The notes beneath the pieces were generated by a model. That model was not told the DNA's origin. It was given only the letters and a program-made list of their open reading frames with translations, and searched no databases. Below are positions 25,839-36,775 of a DNA stretch of 64,000 bases, in pieces (the stretch's first letter is position 1; each line of letters opens with the position of its first letter). This stretch comes from Pseudomonas sp. VD-NE ins (GTDB lineage: Bacteria; Pseudomonadota; Gammaproteobacteria; Pseudomonadales; Pseudomonadaceae), in the NCBI RefSeq assembly GCF_031882575.1, contig NZ_CP134772.1:514001-578000 (forward strand), given 5' to 3'. The translations under genes and the position numbers were made by a program.

Positions 25839-26651
25839 TCAGTGACCACGTAGGACCTGGGCAACGGTCGCAACGTTGTGGGCGAGGTGCAGCGGATTGA
25901 TCGTCCCGACAATAGCACTGGCCACGCCAGGCTGCGCGAACAGCAATTCGAAGCTGGCGCGCACCGGATCCACGCCCGGACTCAAGCAGACGTGACCGCT
26001 GGCCAAGGCTTTTTTCACCAGAATGGCTTTGCCGTGGGCAGCAGCATAGTCAATGACAGCTTTCTCGTTTTGTTCGTTCAGATTGTAGGTGACCATCGCG
26101 CAGTCGCCTTGCTCCAGTGCTTTCAAGCCACCTTCGACGGTTTTGCCGGAGAAGCCGAAGCCGCGAATCTTGCCTTCGGCCTTGAGCGCCGCGAGGGTGA
26201 CGTATACCTCTTCGTGCTCGAGGATGGCCATGTCGTTGCCGTCGGAATGCACCAGCACCAGGTCGATAAAATCGGTTTCAAGACGTTGCAGGCTGCGTTC
26301 CACCGACATCCGTGTGTGCGCCGCGCTGAAGTCGTGGCGCGACAGGCCATCGGCAAACTCCTCGCCGACCTTGCTGACGATTACCCAGTCTTGTCGCTGG
26401 CCGCGTAGCAACGGGCCGAGGCGTTCTTCGCTGCGGCCATAGGCCGGGGCGGTGTCGATGAGGTTGATGCCCAATTCCCGCGCCTGACGCAGCAGCATCC
26501 GCGCTTCGTCATCACCTGGGATCTGGAAACCGTTGGGGTATTTCACCCCTTGGTCGCGGCCGAGTTTGACCGTGCCCAGACCCAGTGGCGAAACCATCAG
26601 GCCGGTGCTGCCCAGCGGGCGATGAAAGTCATGCAGGCTGGCAATGGTCAT
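25839..26651 (-). CDS. Aldo/keto reductase
   Basis: A 270-residue NADPH-dependent oxidoreductase of the AKR superfamily. Catalytic-site stretches are DTAPAYGRSEERLG (Asp and Tyr) near residues 64-77, a lysine in VIVSKVG, and LVHSDGND. The physiological substrate cannot be read from the sequence. The start codon overlaps the stop of the FAD oxidoreductase gene by 4 bp, and the same pair occurs in PAO1 (PA4991-PA4992), so the two probably act together. Confidence 0.9.
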   Translation of the reverse strand: MTIASLHDFHRPLGSTGLMVSPLGLGTVKLGRDQGVKYPNGFQIPGDDEARMLLRQARELGINLIDTAPAYGRSEERLGPLLRGQRQDWVIVSKVGEEFADGLSRHDFSAAHTRMSVERSLQRLETDFIDLVLVHSDGNDMAILEHEEVYVTLAALKAEGKIRGFGFSGKTVEGGLKALEQGDCAMVTYNLNEQNEKAVIDYAAAHGKAILVKKALASGHVCLSPGVDPVRASFELLFAQPGVASAIVGTINPLHLAHNVATVAQVLRGH

Positions 26652-27823
26652 GGCAGCAGTTGCTCCCAGGCTGGAACGCCCATCGGTGGTTTTGGCAGGG
26701 CCGGTAAAGGTTCAGAGGATTGCGGCTGGATGCCGTCGCGCTCGAGGGAGGCAATGACGCGATCGGCGAAGTCCGGCGCCAGCGCCAGTTTGGTCGGCCA
26801 GCCAACCAGCAAGCGACCCTGTTCGGCGAGGAAGGCGTTGTCCGGGCGCGTCAGGCCGGTTTGCAGCGGCTCGGCACGGTCCACTCGCAAGGTCGCCCAT
26901 TGCGTAGTGCTGAGGTCGATCCAAGGCAACAACTGCGCAATCTCTTTCTGTGCGGTAGCGATCTGCTCGGCCGGCTCGCGGTGCACACCTTCGCTTTCGG
27001 CGATGTCGCCGCCCATGTACCAGACCCACTGGCCGTCAGCGGCCGGATGGGTGGTCACGGTGATGCGCGGTTTGGTGCCGCCGCCCAGGCAGTGGGCATA
27101 CAGCGGTTTCAGGCCCGGGCCTTTGGCGATGATCATGTGCAGCGGGCGGCGTTGCATGGCCGGCTGGCTCAGACCGAGGTCTTCGAGCAGTTGGGCCGTA
27201 CCAGCGCCGGCGCTGAGGACGATGCGCTGGGCGCGAATCTCGAGGCCGTCGACTCTCAAGCCGACCAGCACGCCCGCTTCCAGCAACGGTTCGATGGTCT
27301 GCCCGGCGAGCAGGCCATCGCCGGCCAGATCGGCCAGACGCTGGATCAGGCTCGGGACATCGACCACCAGTTCGGCGAGGCGATAAACCTTGCCCTTGAA
27401 GCGCTTGTCTTGCAGGGCCGGCGGCAGCTGCTCGCCCTTGACCTGATCGACCCGGCCGCGCACCGCTTTACTGGCGAAGAAACTGGTGAGGTTGCCGGCC
27501 AGAGTGCCCGGCGACCACAAATAGTGAGCTTCGGACAGCAGGCGCACACCGGACAGATCCAGTTCGCCATTGCCGGCCAGCGCTTCACGCCAGCGCCGCG
27601 GCATGTCGGCGATGGCTTCCGAGGCACCGGTCAGCGCACCGTGCAACGCGTATTTGGCGCCGCCGTGGATGATGCCCTGGGACTTCACACTCTGCCCGCC
27701 GCCGAGGCTGGCGCTTTCCACCAACACGGTCGAAAAACCCTGACGACGCAGGCGCGCATTCAGCCAGAGGCCGGCGACACCAGCGCCGACAATCAGAACG
27801 TCGGTGGAAATAACGGATGGCAT
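26648..27823 (-). CDS. FAD-dependent oxidoreductase (DAO family)
   Basis: From the ATG at 27823 (MPSVISTDVLIVGAGVAGLW) the protein has 391 residues with the Rossmann dinucleotide motif GAGVAG and a DAO-type GGQSVKSQGIIHGG stretch. An in-frame start at 27868 adds residues before the FAD motif that do not fit the family. It overlaps the aldo/keto reductase gene by 4 bp. It resembles glycerol-3-phosphate or amino-acid oxidoreductases, but the substrate is unknown. Confidence 0.88.
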   Translation of the reverse strand: MPSVISTDVLIVGAGVAGLWLNARLRRQGFSTVLVESASLGGGQSVKSQGIIHGGAKYALHGALTGASEAIADMPRRWREALAGNGELDLSGVRLLSEAHYLWSPGTLAGNLTSFFASKAVRGRVDQVKGEQLPPALQDKRFKGKVYRLAELVVDVPSLIQRLADLAGDGLLAGQTIEPLLEAGVLVGLRVDGLEIRAQRIVLSAGAGTAQLLEDLGLSQPAMQRRPLHMIIAKGPGLKPLYAHCLGGGTKPRITVTTHPAADGQWVWYMGGDIAESEGVHREPAEQIATAQKEIAQLLPWIDLSTTQWATLRVDRAEPLQTGLTRPDNAFLAEQGRLLVGWPTKLALAPDFADRVIASLERDGIQPQSSEPLPALPKPPMGVPAWEQLLP

Positions 27824-27842
27824 GCAACGACCTCGGGGCTTA

Positions 27843-27937
27843 GAGAAGCCGCAAGTTTCAAGCTTCAAGCCGCAAGCTGCAACCCGGCGCTGGAAAATCA
27901 GCTCTGCTTGCCGCTCGGGGCTTGATGCTTGTCGCTG
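27843..27937. repeat. Imperfect inverted repeat of AAGCTGCAA type
   Basis: The left half has AAGCTTCAAGCCGCAAGCTG and the right half GCTTGCCGCTCGGGGCTTG, which pair imperfectly. The same word family (AAGCTGCAAG) makes up the hairpin at 34449-34515. It lies between two minus-strand genes and may act as a weak terminator for the SMR gene. Confidence 0.6.
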
Positions 27938-27940
27938 CTT

Positions 27941-28273
27941 TTAATGGCCGGCGGTTTTCGAGAACAACTGGATCACCACGACGCCAAGCACGATCAACGC
28001 CATCCCCAGCATCGCCGGGATATCCAGCTTCTGCCCGTAGATGAACAGCGCCGCGACGCTGACCATCACAATCCCCATACCCGCCCAGACCGCATAGGCC
28101 ACGCCGACCGGAACGGTACGCACCACCAGCGTCAGCATCCAGAACGCAATCGCGTAACCGACGATAACCAGCACCAACGGCAGCGGCGTGCTGATGCCTT
28201 TGACGGCTTTCATCGACACAGTGGCGATCACTTCGGCGCAGATGGCAATGGCCAGGTAGGCGTAGGCGTTCAT
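27941..28273 (-). CDS. SMR family multidrug efflux protein (EmrE-like)
   Basis: A 110-residue protein of four hydrophobic helices starting MNAYAYLAIAICAEVIATVS. Glu14 in helix 1 is the residue that couples proton and substrate in EmrE. The C-terminal helix and length match EmrE. A start at 28315 would add 14 hydrophilic residues and is rejected. The gene diverges from a LysR regulator that may control it, as in PAO1 (PA4990/PA4989). It exports hydrophobic cations or related compounds. Confidence 0.9.
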   Translation of the reverse strand: MNAYAYLAIAICAEVIATVSMKAVKGISTPLPLVLVIVGYAIAFWMLTLVVRTVPVGVAYAVWAGMGIVMVSVAALFIYGQKLDIPAMLGMALIVLGVVVIQLFSKTAGH

Positions 28274-28382
28274 GTTCAAATCCTCAATGTGAAACGTTGC
28301 TTGCTGAGGCGGCATTCTAGTGATTCGTCAGATGGGGTAAAGTCATTACCTATCTGTTAAAGAGATGGGTCGGTGAATCAGC

Positions 28383-29279
28383 ATGCAGTGGAATCTGGAT
28401 CAACTTCGGGTGTTTGTCGACGTCGCCGAGCACCGCTCGTTTTCCGCCGTGGCGCGTCAGCAGCGTAAAGCGCAGTCGGCGATCAGCAGCGCGATTGCCA
28501 TGCTCGAAGATGACTTGGGCGTCAGCCTGTTCGAGCGTAGCAGCGGCCGTCAGCCAACGCTCACCGAGGCGGGCGAAGCGCTGTTGGAAGAGGCGCGTGA
28601 AGTCCTGCGCCAATGCGAGCGTCTCAACGGTCGCGCCATGGCGATGATGCGCGGTCAGGAAGCGCAACTGCGCGTGGCCCAGGACGAGGCGATGCCCTAT
28701 CAGGCATTGGTGGAAAGTTTCGGTGAACTGGCCGAGCAGTTCCCCAGCCTGGAAGTGCAACTGACCAGCGCCGCGCAAGGCGAGGTCGCGCGCAAACTGG
28801 TCGAGCGTCGTGCCGACCTCGGTCTGCTGTTTTATCACGATGAAATCCCCGAGGCGCTGGAGCGCCGAGTGCTGGGCAGTGTGGAAATGGTCACGGTCTG
28901 CGGCATCAATCATTCGCTGGCGAAGCAGTCTTATGTGACCTGCCAGCAACTGGCACAACATCGGCAATTGCTGATGTCGACGCAAACCAGTGTCTATCCC
29001 GGCAACGAGCCGGCCAGTCCGCAGGTGTGGCGCGCTGACAGTTTCTACGTGATGTCCGAATGGCTGGTGCGCGACCTCGGCTGGGCCTGGTTGCCGCGGC
29101 ATGTGGTGCAGTACTCGGCCTATCAGGGTTTGATGGTCGAACTCGACAGCGAATGGACGCCACCCGCGCTGGTGGTCGAACTGGTCTGGCGCCGCGACGA
29201 ACCCCTCGGCCCGGCCGCGCGCTGGCTGGCCGAACGTTTTGCCGTGCACTTGCGGGCGATCGGCGACAAAAGTCGATAA
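28383..29279 (+). CDS. LysR-type transcriptional regulator
   Basis: A 298-residue LysR protein. The N-terminal winged helix-turn-helix (residues 1-60) reads LDQLRVFVDVAEHRSFSAVA then QRKAQSAISSAIAMLEDDLG. The effector domain follows from about residue 90. It diverges from the SMR efflux gene (starts 110 bp apart), so regulation of that gene is plausible. The stop lies 11 bp before the waaA start. Confidence 0.92.
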   Translation: MQWNLDQLRVFVDVAEHRSFSAVARQQRKAQSAISSAIAMLEDDLGVSLFERSSGRQPTLTEAGEALLEEAREVLRQCERLNGRAMAMMRGQEAQLRVAQDEAMPYQALVESFGELAEQFPSLEVQLTSAAQGEVARKLVERRADLGLLFYHDEIPEALERRVLGSVEMVTVCGINHSLAKQSYVTCQQLAQHRQLLMSTQTSVYPGNEPASPQVWRADSFYVMSEWLVRDLGWAWLPRHVVQYSAYQGLMVELDSEWTPPALVVELVWRRDEPLGPAARWLAERFAVHLRAIGDKSR

Positions 29280-29290
29280 ACTCCGCCGCC

Positions 29291-30565
29291 ATGAATAGAA
29301 CTCTGTACACCGCGCTGTTTTACCTGGGGCTGCCATTGGTGGCAATTCGGCTGTGGCTGCGCGCACGCAAGGCGCCGGCGTACGCCAAGCGGATTGGCGA
29401 ACGTTTCTCCTACGGCATGCCGACACTGCAACCCGGCGGCATCTGGGTGCACGCGGTGTCGGTGGGCGAAAGCATCGCCGCCGCGCCGATGATCCGCGCC
29501 TTGCTGCAACGTTATCCGACGCTTCCGATCACCGTGACCTGCATGACCCCGACCGGTTCGGAGCGGATTCAGGCGCTGTTCGCCAATGAGCCGCGCATCC
29601 AGCATTGCTATTTGCCGTACGACTTGCCGTGTGCGGCGGCGCGTTTTCTTGATCGCGTTCAGCCCAAGCTCGCGGTGATCATGGAAACCGAGCTGTGGCC
29701 CAATCACATTCATCAGTGCGCCAAGCGCGGAATTGCGGTGGCATTGGCCAATGGACGCTTGTCCGAGCGTTCCGCCAAAGGCTATGGCCGCTTCAGCAAA
29801 CTGACCGCGCCGATGCTCGCCGAAATGAGTTTGTTCGCCGTGCAGACCGAAACCGAAGCCCAGCGTTTCCGCGATCTGGGTGCGCGCCCGGAAACGGTCG
29901 AGGTCACCGGTTCGATCAAGTTCGACCTGACCATCGACCCGCAACTGCTGCAACGCGCCGCTGAACTGCGTGGCCAATGGCAGGCGCTGGAGCGTCCGGT
30001 GTGGATCGCCGCCAGCACACATGAAGGCGAGGACGAAGTGATCCTCGACGCCCATCGGCGCTTGCTGGCCAATCACCCGGATGCGTTGCTGATTCTGGTG
30101 CCACGTCACCCGGAACGCTTCAATTCAGTGTTCGAACTGTGCCAGCGCGAAGGCTTCGCCACGGTGCGACGTTCGACCGGCACCCATGTCGATGCGCAGA
30201 CGAGCGTGCTGCTCGGCGACACCATGGGCGAGTTGCTGTTTCTCTATGCCTTGGCGGACAGCGCGTTTGTCGGCGGCAGTCTGGTGGCCAACGGTGGGCA
30301 CAACCTGCTGGAGCCGGCAGCACTGGCGAAACCGGTGATCAGTGGCCCGCACCTGTTCAACTTCCTCGATATCGCCGCGCAATTGCGTGAAGCCGGGGCG
30401 TTGGCGGAAGTGGATGATGCCGAAGGGCTGGCGGTGGAGGTGCAACGCTTGTTCGAATTGCCGCGTGATGCGCAGCGTATGGCCGAGGCCGGGCTGGCGG
30501 TGATGCGCCGTAATCAGGGCGCGTTGCAGCGTTTGCTGGATGGCTTGGGCCGACTGATCAAGTAA
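29291..30565 (+). CDS. waaA: Kdo transferase
   Basis: The 424-residue protein starts MNRTLYTALFYLGLPLVA with one N-terminal membrane anchor. It carries the WaaA stretches GIWVHAVSVGESIAA, PTGSERIQALF, METELWPNHIHQC and GGHNLLEPAALAKPVI. It adds Kdo residues from CMP-Kdo to lipid IVA, the step before heptose addition by WaaC. The ATG at 29291 is preferred over the longer frame, which overlaps the LysR gene. A long palindrome follows the stop. Confidence 0.96.
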   Translation: MNRTLYTALFYLGLPLVAIRLWLRARKAPAYAKRIGERFSYGMPTLQPGGIWVHAVSVGESIAAAPMIRALLQRYPTLPITVTCMTPTGSERIQALFANEPRIQHCYLPYDLPCAAARFLDRVQPKLAVIMETELWPNHIHQCAKRGIAVALANGRLSERSAKGYGRFSKLTAPMLAEMSLFAVQTETEAQRFRDLGARPETVEVTGSIKFDLTIDPQLLQRAAELRGQWQALERPVWIAASTHEGEDEVILDAHRRLLANHPDALLILVPRHPERFNSVFELCQREGFATVRRSTGTHVDAQTSVLLGDTMGELLFLYALADSAFVGGSLVANGGHNLLEPAALAKPVISGPHLFNFLDIAAQLREAGALAEVDDAEGLAVEVQRLFELPRDAQRMAEAGLAVMRRNQGALQRLLDGLGRLIK

Positions 30566-30569
30566 AGCA

Positions 30570-30644
30570 AAAAGATCGCAGCCTTCGGCAGCTCCTACAT
30601 TGGAATACGTTTCCTGTAGGAGCTGCCGAAGGCTGCGATCTTTT
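30570..30644. terminator. Perfect 30-bp palindrome between convergent genes, likely bidirectional terminator
   Basis: Arms 30570-30599 and 30615-30644 are perfectly complementary over 30 bp around a 15-nt loop, with A and T runs at the outer ends. It lies between waaA and the convergent tolC-like gene, so it could end transcription from both sides. The same sequence family (core GTAGGAGCTGCCG) recurs at 51387-51471 and, degenerate, at 59863-59949. Confidence 0.8.
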
Positions 30645-30648
30645 GTTT

Positions 30649-32082
30649 TTAAGGGCGGGCCTTGAGCTGCGCCTCGGCAGCCTTGGCCAGATCCGGCGGC
30701 AGGAAGTCCTTGTCCGGGTTGTAGTCAGCCTTCAGATAGCGCCGCAGATCTTCCAGATCACCCGGGTTCAACGTCCCCGCCGCCTGCTTCAAGCGCAGGT
30801 TGTCGAGAATGTAGTCGTAGCGCGTGTTGTTGTAATTGCGCACCGAGGTGTACAGCTGACGCTGCGCATCGAGCACGTCAACGATGTTGCGTGTACCGAC
30901 CTGATAACCGATTTCCGTGGCTTCCACCGCGCTCTGGTTGGAGATGATCGACTGGCGGCGCGCCTGCACTTGCTCGACATCGGTGTTCACTGCGCGGTGC
31001 AGGTTGCGGGTGTTCTCGACGATTTGCCGACGAAGCGATTCGCGCTGTTGTTCGCTCTGATTCAGTTGCTCATACGACTGGCGCACTTGCGAGCTGGTCA
31101 GCCCGCCGCTGTAGATCGGGATGTTCAGTTGCAGGCCGACTGTGCTTTGTTCGACGTTGCCGTGATAAGGCGTGCCGAAAGAGTTCGGGTTGGCGAAACC
31201 CAACGCATCGTTGTCACCTTTTTCGTATTTGGCTACCGCATCAAGGGTCGGCAGGTGACCGGCCTTGCGCTGCTTCAACGTTTCTTCTGCCGAGCTGACG
31301 GCGAAGTTGCTGGCGAGCAGATTGAGGTTTTGCCGCGCCGCCGTGTCGACCCAGGATTTCGCATCGTTCGGCGCCGGCGGCAGGATCGGCAGCGTGTGGA
31401 CGATGCCCTGAAGCGAGTTGTACTGGCGGTTGGTCAGGGTGATCAATGCTTCGAAGGCATCATCGACCTGACGCTGGGCAACGATGCGGTTGGCCCGGGC
31501 GGTGTCGTAACTGGCTTGCGATTGCAGGACGTCGGTCTTGTCCGACAGGCCAACATCGAAACGCTCGTTGGACTGATCGAGCTGGCGCTTGAACGCGGCT
31601 TCTTCGGCTTTGGTCGAGGCGAGGTTGTCCTGGCTGCGCAGTACGTTGAAATAGCTTTCCGCCGATTGCAGGATCAGGTTCTGTTCGGTCGCCGAGAGCT
31701 GCAATGCGGCTTGTTCGTTGACGTCCTTGGCCGCCTGATACTGGAACCAGCGATCTGCACGGAACAACGGCTGCGCCAGCGTCGCTTGATAAGAGTGAGC
31801 GCTGCGATTGGCAATGGCCGACGGCTGATCGATCGAGGTGCGCACGTTGGCGGTCTCGGCGCCGCCGGACAAATTCGGCAACAGCCCGGCGCGGGCCTGC
31901 GGCACCACTTCTTTCTGCGCGCCGTACTGCGCGCGGGCGGCGGCGAGGTCGGCGTTGTTGTCGACCGCCTCCTGATAGACGCTGACCAGATCGGTTTTGG
32001 TCGACAAAGGCGCTTCTGCTGCCCAGGCCATTGCGTTGGACGCACAAGACACGGCAACAGCCAGTGAGAGTTTGCGCAGCAT
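30649..32082 (-). CDS. TolC-family outer membrane channel protein
   Basis: A 477-residue protein with an N-terminal signal peptide (MLRKLSLAVAVSCASNAMAW, cleavage near Ala-Glu) and the two repeated TolC halves. These contain long coiled-coil helices such as LSATEQNLILQSAESYFNVL, and the equivalent FAVSSAEETLKQRKAGHLPT and VGTRNIVDVLDAQRQLY. It forms the outer-membrane duct of type I secretion and RND efflux systems. Position before thiC matches PAO1 PA4974. A divergent regulatory region of 458 bp separates it from thiC. Confidence 0.92.
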   Translation of the reverse strand: MLRKLSLAVAVSCASNAMAWAAEAPLSTKTDLVSVYQEAVDNNADLAAARAQYGAQKEVVPQARAGLLPNLSGGAETANVRTSIDQPSAIANRSAHSYQATLAQPLFRADRWFQYQAAKDVNEQAALQLSATEQNLILQSAESYFNVLRSQDNLASTKAEEAAFKRQLDQSNERFDVGLSDKTDVLQSQASYDTARANRIVAQRQVDDAFEALITLTNRQYNSLQGIVHTLPILPPAPNDAKSWVDTAARQNLNLLASNFAVSSAEETLKQRKAGHLPTLDAVAKYEKGDNDALGFANPNSFGTPYHGNVEQSTVGLQLNIPIYSGGLTSSQVRQSYEQLNQSEQQRESLRRQIVENTRNLHRAVNTDVEQVQARRQSIISNQSAVEATEIGYQVGTRNIVDVLDAQRQLYTSVRNYNNTRYDYILDNLRLKQAAGTLNPGDLEDLRRYLKADYNPDKDFLPPDLAKAAEAQLKARP

Positions 32083-32254
32083 GAGGCGATCCCTAGCATT
32101 AATATTATGGAAGTAATCCGGGCGCCAACGTTAAGGCGCAGGCCCCGCAGCGTCAAGGCGTGGCGGGGCAAAGCGAGTGTAGTTGTGCATTTGCCTCACA
32201 ACAATCGGCCAAGCCCCTGTATTTATGCCATTCATCATGGTGTTTGCTGCGGTG

Positions 32255-32282
32255 TTGGCGTTCTTTGCCGGTTGTGTCTAGA
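32255..32282 (+). promoter_or_regulatory. thiC: Putative promoter of the thiC riboswitch transcript
   Basis: TTGGCG (32255-32260) and TCTAGA (32277-32282) are 16 bp apart and would start transcription close to the first base of the TPP aptamer. Both hexamers match the consensus only partly. Confidence 0.35.
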
Positions 32283-32292
32283 CTGGCCGGGT

Positions 32293-34430
<2,138 letters not shown>

Positions 34431-34448
34431 CCCCGAGCGGCAAGCCAC

Positions 34449-34515
34449 AAGCTGCAAGATCAGAAGCAGTCCGCGCACTGCTTCTAACTTGTAGCTCGCA
34501 GCTTGCAGCTTTTTC
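34449..34515 (+). terminator. Nested hairpin with T run after thiC
   Basis: An outer stem AAGCTGCAAG (34449-34458) with CTTGCAGCTT (34502-34511) encloses a perfect inner stem AGAAGCAGT/ACTGCTTCT (34462-34485). A T run follows (34510-34514). It lies between thiC and cytX and probably terminates or attenuates the thiC transcript, so cytX may depend on read-through. Confidence 0.7.
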
Positions 34516-34540
34516 TCTGCTCCTTTTTGAGATAACACCC

Positions 34541-35833
34541 TTGAGCATTCAACCCAGCACCTATTCTCCCGATCTCGCCGTACCCGCCGACAAGCGTGTG
34601 TTCGGCGGTCGTGATCTGTTTTCCCTGTGGTTCTCCCTCGGCATCGGCCTGATGGTTTTGCAGACCGGTGCATTGCTCGCGCCTGGCCTCGGCCTGTCCG
34701 GTTCGCTGCTGGCGATTTTGCTTGGCACGCTGGTCGGCGTACTGTTGCTGGCCGCCGTCGGCGTGATCGGCAGCGATACCGGCCTGTCGTCGATGGCCGC
34801 CCTCAAACTGAGCCTCGGCAGCAAAGGCGCGAGCCTGCCGGCGCTGCTTAATCTGCTGCAACTGATCGGTTGGGGCTCGTTCGAAATCATCGTCATGCGC
34901 GACGCCGCCAGCCTGCTCGGCACCCGCGCGTTCAGCGAAGGTTCGCTGTGGTCGAACCCGATGTTGTGGACGCTGTTTTTCGGCGCCCTGGCGACTCTGC
35001 TTGCGGTCAGCGGACCGCTGACTTTCGTCCGGCAGATCCTGCGCAAGTGGGGCATCTGGTTGCTGCTGGCGGCGTGCCTGTGGCTGACCTGGAACCTGTT
35101 CGCCAAAGCCGATCTGGCCGATCTCTGGTCGCGTGCCGGTGACGGTTCGATGCCATTTGCCGTGGGCTTCGACATTGCCATTGCGATGCCGCTGTCGTGG
35201 CTGCCGCTGATCGCCGACTACTCGCGTTTCGGCAAACGCGCAAAGAATGTTTTCGGTGGCACGGCTGTCGGGTTTTTCATCGGCAATTTCTGGCTGATGA
35301 GCCTCGGCGTTGCCTACACATTGGCCTTCGCGCCGAGCGGTGAAGTCAACGCGCTGCTGCTGGCACTCGCCGGCGCCGGACTGGGCATTCCTTTGCTGCT
35401 GATTCTGCTCGATGAGTCGGAAAACGCCTTCGCCGATATTCACTCGGCGGCGGTTTCGAGCGGGATTCTGTTGCGCCTGAAAGTCGAGCATCTGGCCTTG
35501 GCCATCGGCGTGATCTGCACGCTGATCGCACTGCTGGCGCCGTTGGCGCAGTACCAGAACTTCCTGCTGTTGATCGGTTCAGTGTTTGCGCCGCTGTTCG
35601 GCGTGGTGCTGGTGGATCACTTCATCCTGCGCAAGCGCAGTGCTCAGGTCGCATCGGCTGCATTGCGCTGGCCGGCGTTGTTGGCGTGGCTGGGTGGCGT
35701 GAGCACCTACCATTTGCTGGCGAATCTGTATCCGGATGTCGGCGCAACCCTGCCGGCGCTGGTGCTGGCAGGGCTGTTGCAGCTAGTGCTCGGTCGGGCC
35801 TTCAGTTACGGCCGGGAAACAGCTCAGGCTTGA
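34541..35833 (+). CDS. cytX: Putative hydroxymethylpyrimidine transporter CytX
   Basis: A 430-residue protein starting at TTG 34541, with about twelve hydrophobic segments and the N-terminal VFGGRDLFSLWFSLGIGLMV of the cytosine permease/NCS1 group. NCS1 members called CytX lie next to thi genes and are predicted to import the HMP part of thiamine. Its place directly after thiC supports that role. Its 3' end overlaps the convergent lipoprotein gene by 32 bp. Confidence 0.87.
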   Translation: MSIQPSTYSPDLAVPADKRVFGGRDLFSLWFSLGIGLMVLQTGALLAPGLGLSGSLLAILLGTLVGVLLLAAVGVIGSDTGLSSMAALKLSLGSKGASLPALLNLLQLIGWGSFEIIVMRDAASLLGTRAFSEGSLWSNPMLWTLFFGALATLLAVSGPLTFVRQILRKWGIWLLLAACLWLTWNLFAKADLADLWSRAGDGSMPFAVGFDIAIAMPLSWLPLIADYSRFGKRAKNVFGGTAVGFFIGNFWLMSLGVAYTLAFAPSGEVNALLLALAGAGLGIPLLLILLDESENAFADIHSAAVSSGILLRLKVEHLALAIGVICTLIALLAPLAQYQNFLLLIGSVFAPLFGVVLVDHFILRKRSAQVASAALRWPALLAWLGGVSTYHLLANLYPDVGATLPALVLAGLLQLVLGRAFSYGRETAQA

Positions 35834-36548
35834 GAATGCCGTTCAGGCGCGGGTAAGGAATCTTCAGTTCGACGTGGCCCAGCGCGTAAGGCGCAATGGT
35901 GCTCACGTCGTACTTGAGGATCACGCCGCCATAGGTCAGCGCCACGTTCGGGGTTTTCACGAACGGCCAGCTCTTCACAAAGTCCGCTTCCTGATCGAGC
36001 TTGGTGCTGATCAACCAGCTGTTGTGCGCGACCTGCGCTGCCTTCCAGAACGCCTCTTCCTGACCCGGCACAAGCATGTCGGACAGGTTCAGTACTTTGT
36101 GCTGCTGGCGCGAATAATTGATGAAACCGCGACCCGGTGTGCCATGGGCGCCGCCGGTGTCGAGGTAGCTCGACACCTCGATGATCACCAAGCCGTCATG
36201 CTGCTCGCGTACTTTTGCTTGCAAGTAGCTGCTGTTGCGCGGACTGGCGCTGGCCAGGAACTGATCACGGTAGGCCGCCAGGGTTGGCGCTACCGGGGCG
36301 TTTTTCTCTGTGCGGGTCATTTGCAGCAGGCGTTTTTCGATGATGCCGTCCAGCGCAGGTTCGGCCGGGAAGCGCAGGGTGTCGATGTTCACCAGCGGGC
36401 AATCCGGGTTGGAACAGCCCGGTTTCAGTTGTTCCGACGCATCGCGGGTGGTCTCCAGCGGCGTGCGGTAGTTGGGCTGGAACAGGCTTGCGCACGCGCC
36501 GAGGGTCAGGGCGATGGCGGCCACGGAGGCAATTTTGAAAAGCGACAT
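35802..36548 (-). CDS. DUF3298/RsiV-like lipoprotein
   Basis: From the ATG at 36548 the 248-residue product has a lipoprotein signal, MSLFKIASVAAIALTLGAC, with lipobox LGAC. The C-terminal half has YLDTGGAHGTPGRGF and LNLSDMLVPG, typical of the DUF3298/RsiV fold, followed by GGVILKYDVSTIAPYALG. The alternative start at 36578 hides the signal and is rejected. In PAO1 a similar gene, PA4972, lies beside aspP. It is a predicted outer-membrane or periplasmic lipoprotein of unknown function. Confidence 0.85.
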   Translation of the reverse strand: MSLFKIASVAAIALTLGACASLFQPNYRTPLETTRDASEQLKPGCSNPDCPLVNIDTLRFPAEPALDGIIEKRLLQMTRTEKNAPVAPTLAAYRDQFLASASPRNSSYLQAKVREQHDGLVIIEVSSYLDTGGAHGTPGRGFINYSRQQHKVLNLSDMLVPGQEEAFWKAAQVAHNSWLISTKLDQEADFVKSWPFVKTPNVALTYGGVILKYDVSTIAPYALGHVELKIPYPRLNGILKPELFPGRN

Positions 36549-36775
36549 GGGCGTCCTTTCGAAAGCAGGGGAAGGCAAAAAGATATCCGCTTCGACTCTC
36601 GCAGAAGCAGTCAGTTCGCCACTAAGCTAATTAGAGTGGGTTTCGCCTCCACCGTCCATCCCGCTGACGGTAAAGGGGCTGCATCAAACGGTGCGGGCGC
36701 GTTAGGATGGCGCGAAGTCGAGGTTGCCAGTAACAAGCGGCAACTCGTAATGGATCTGCAGTAAAGAGGATGCTC

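Noticed and set aside
30643..32067. 474-residue open frame opposite the tolC-like gene
   Set aside because: The minus-strand product has a signal peptide and TolC repeats; this frame has no domain.
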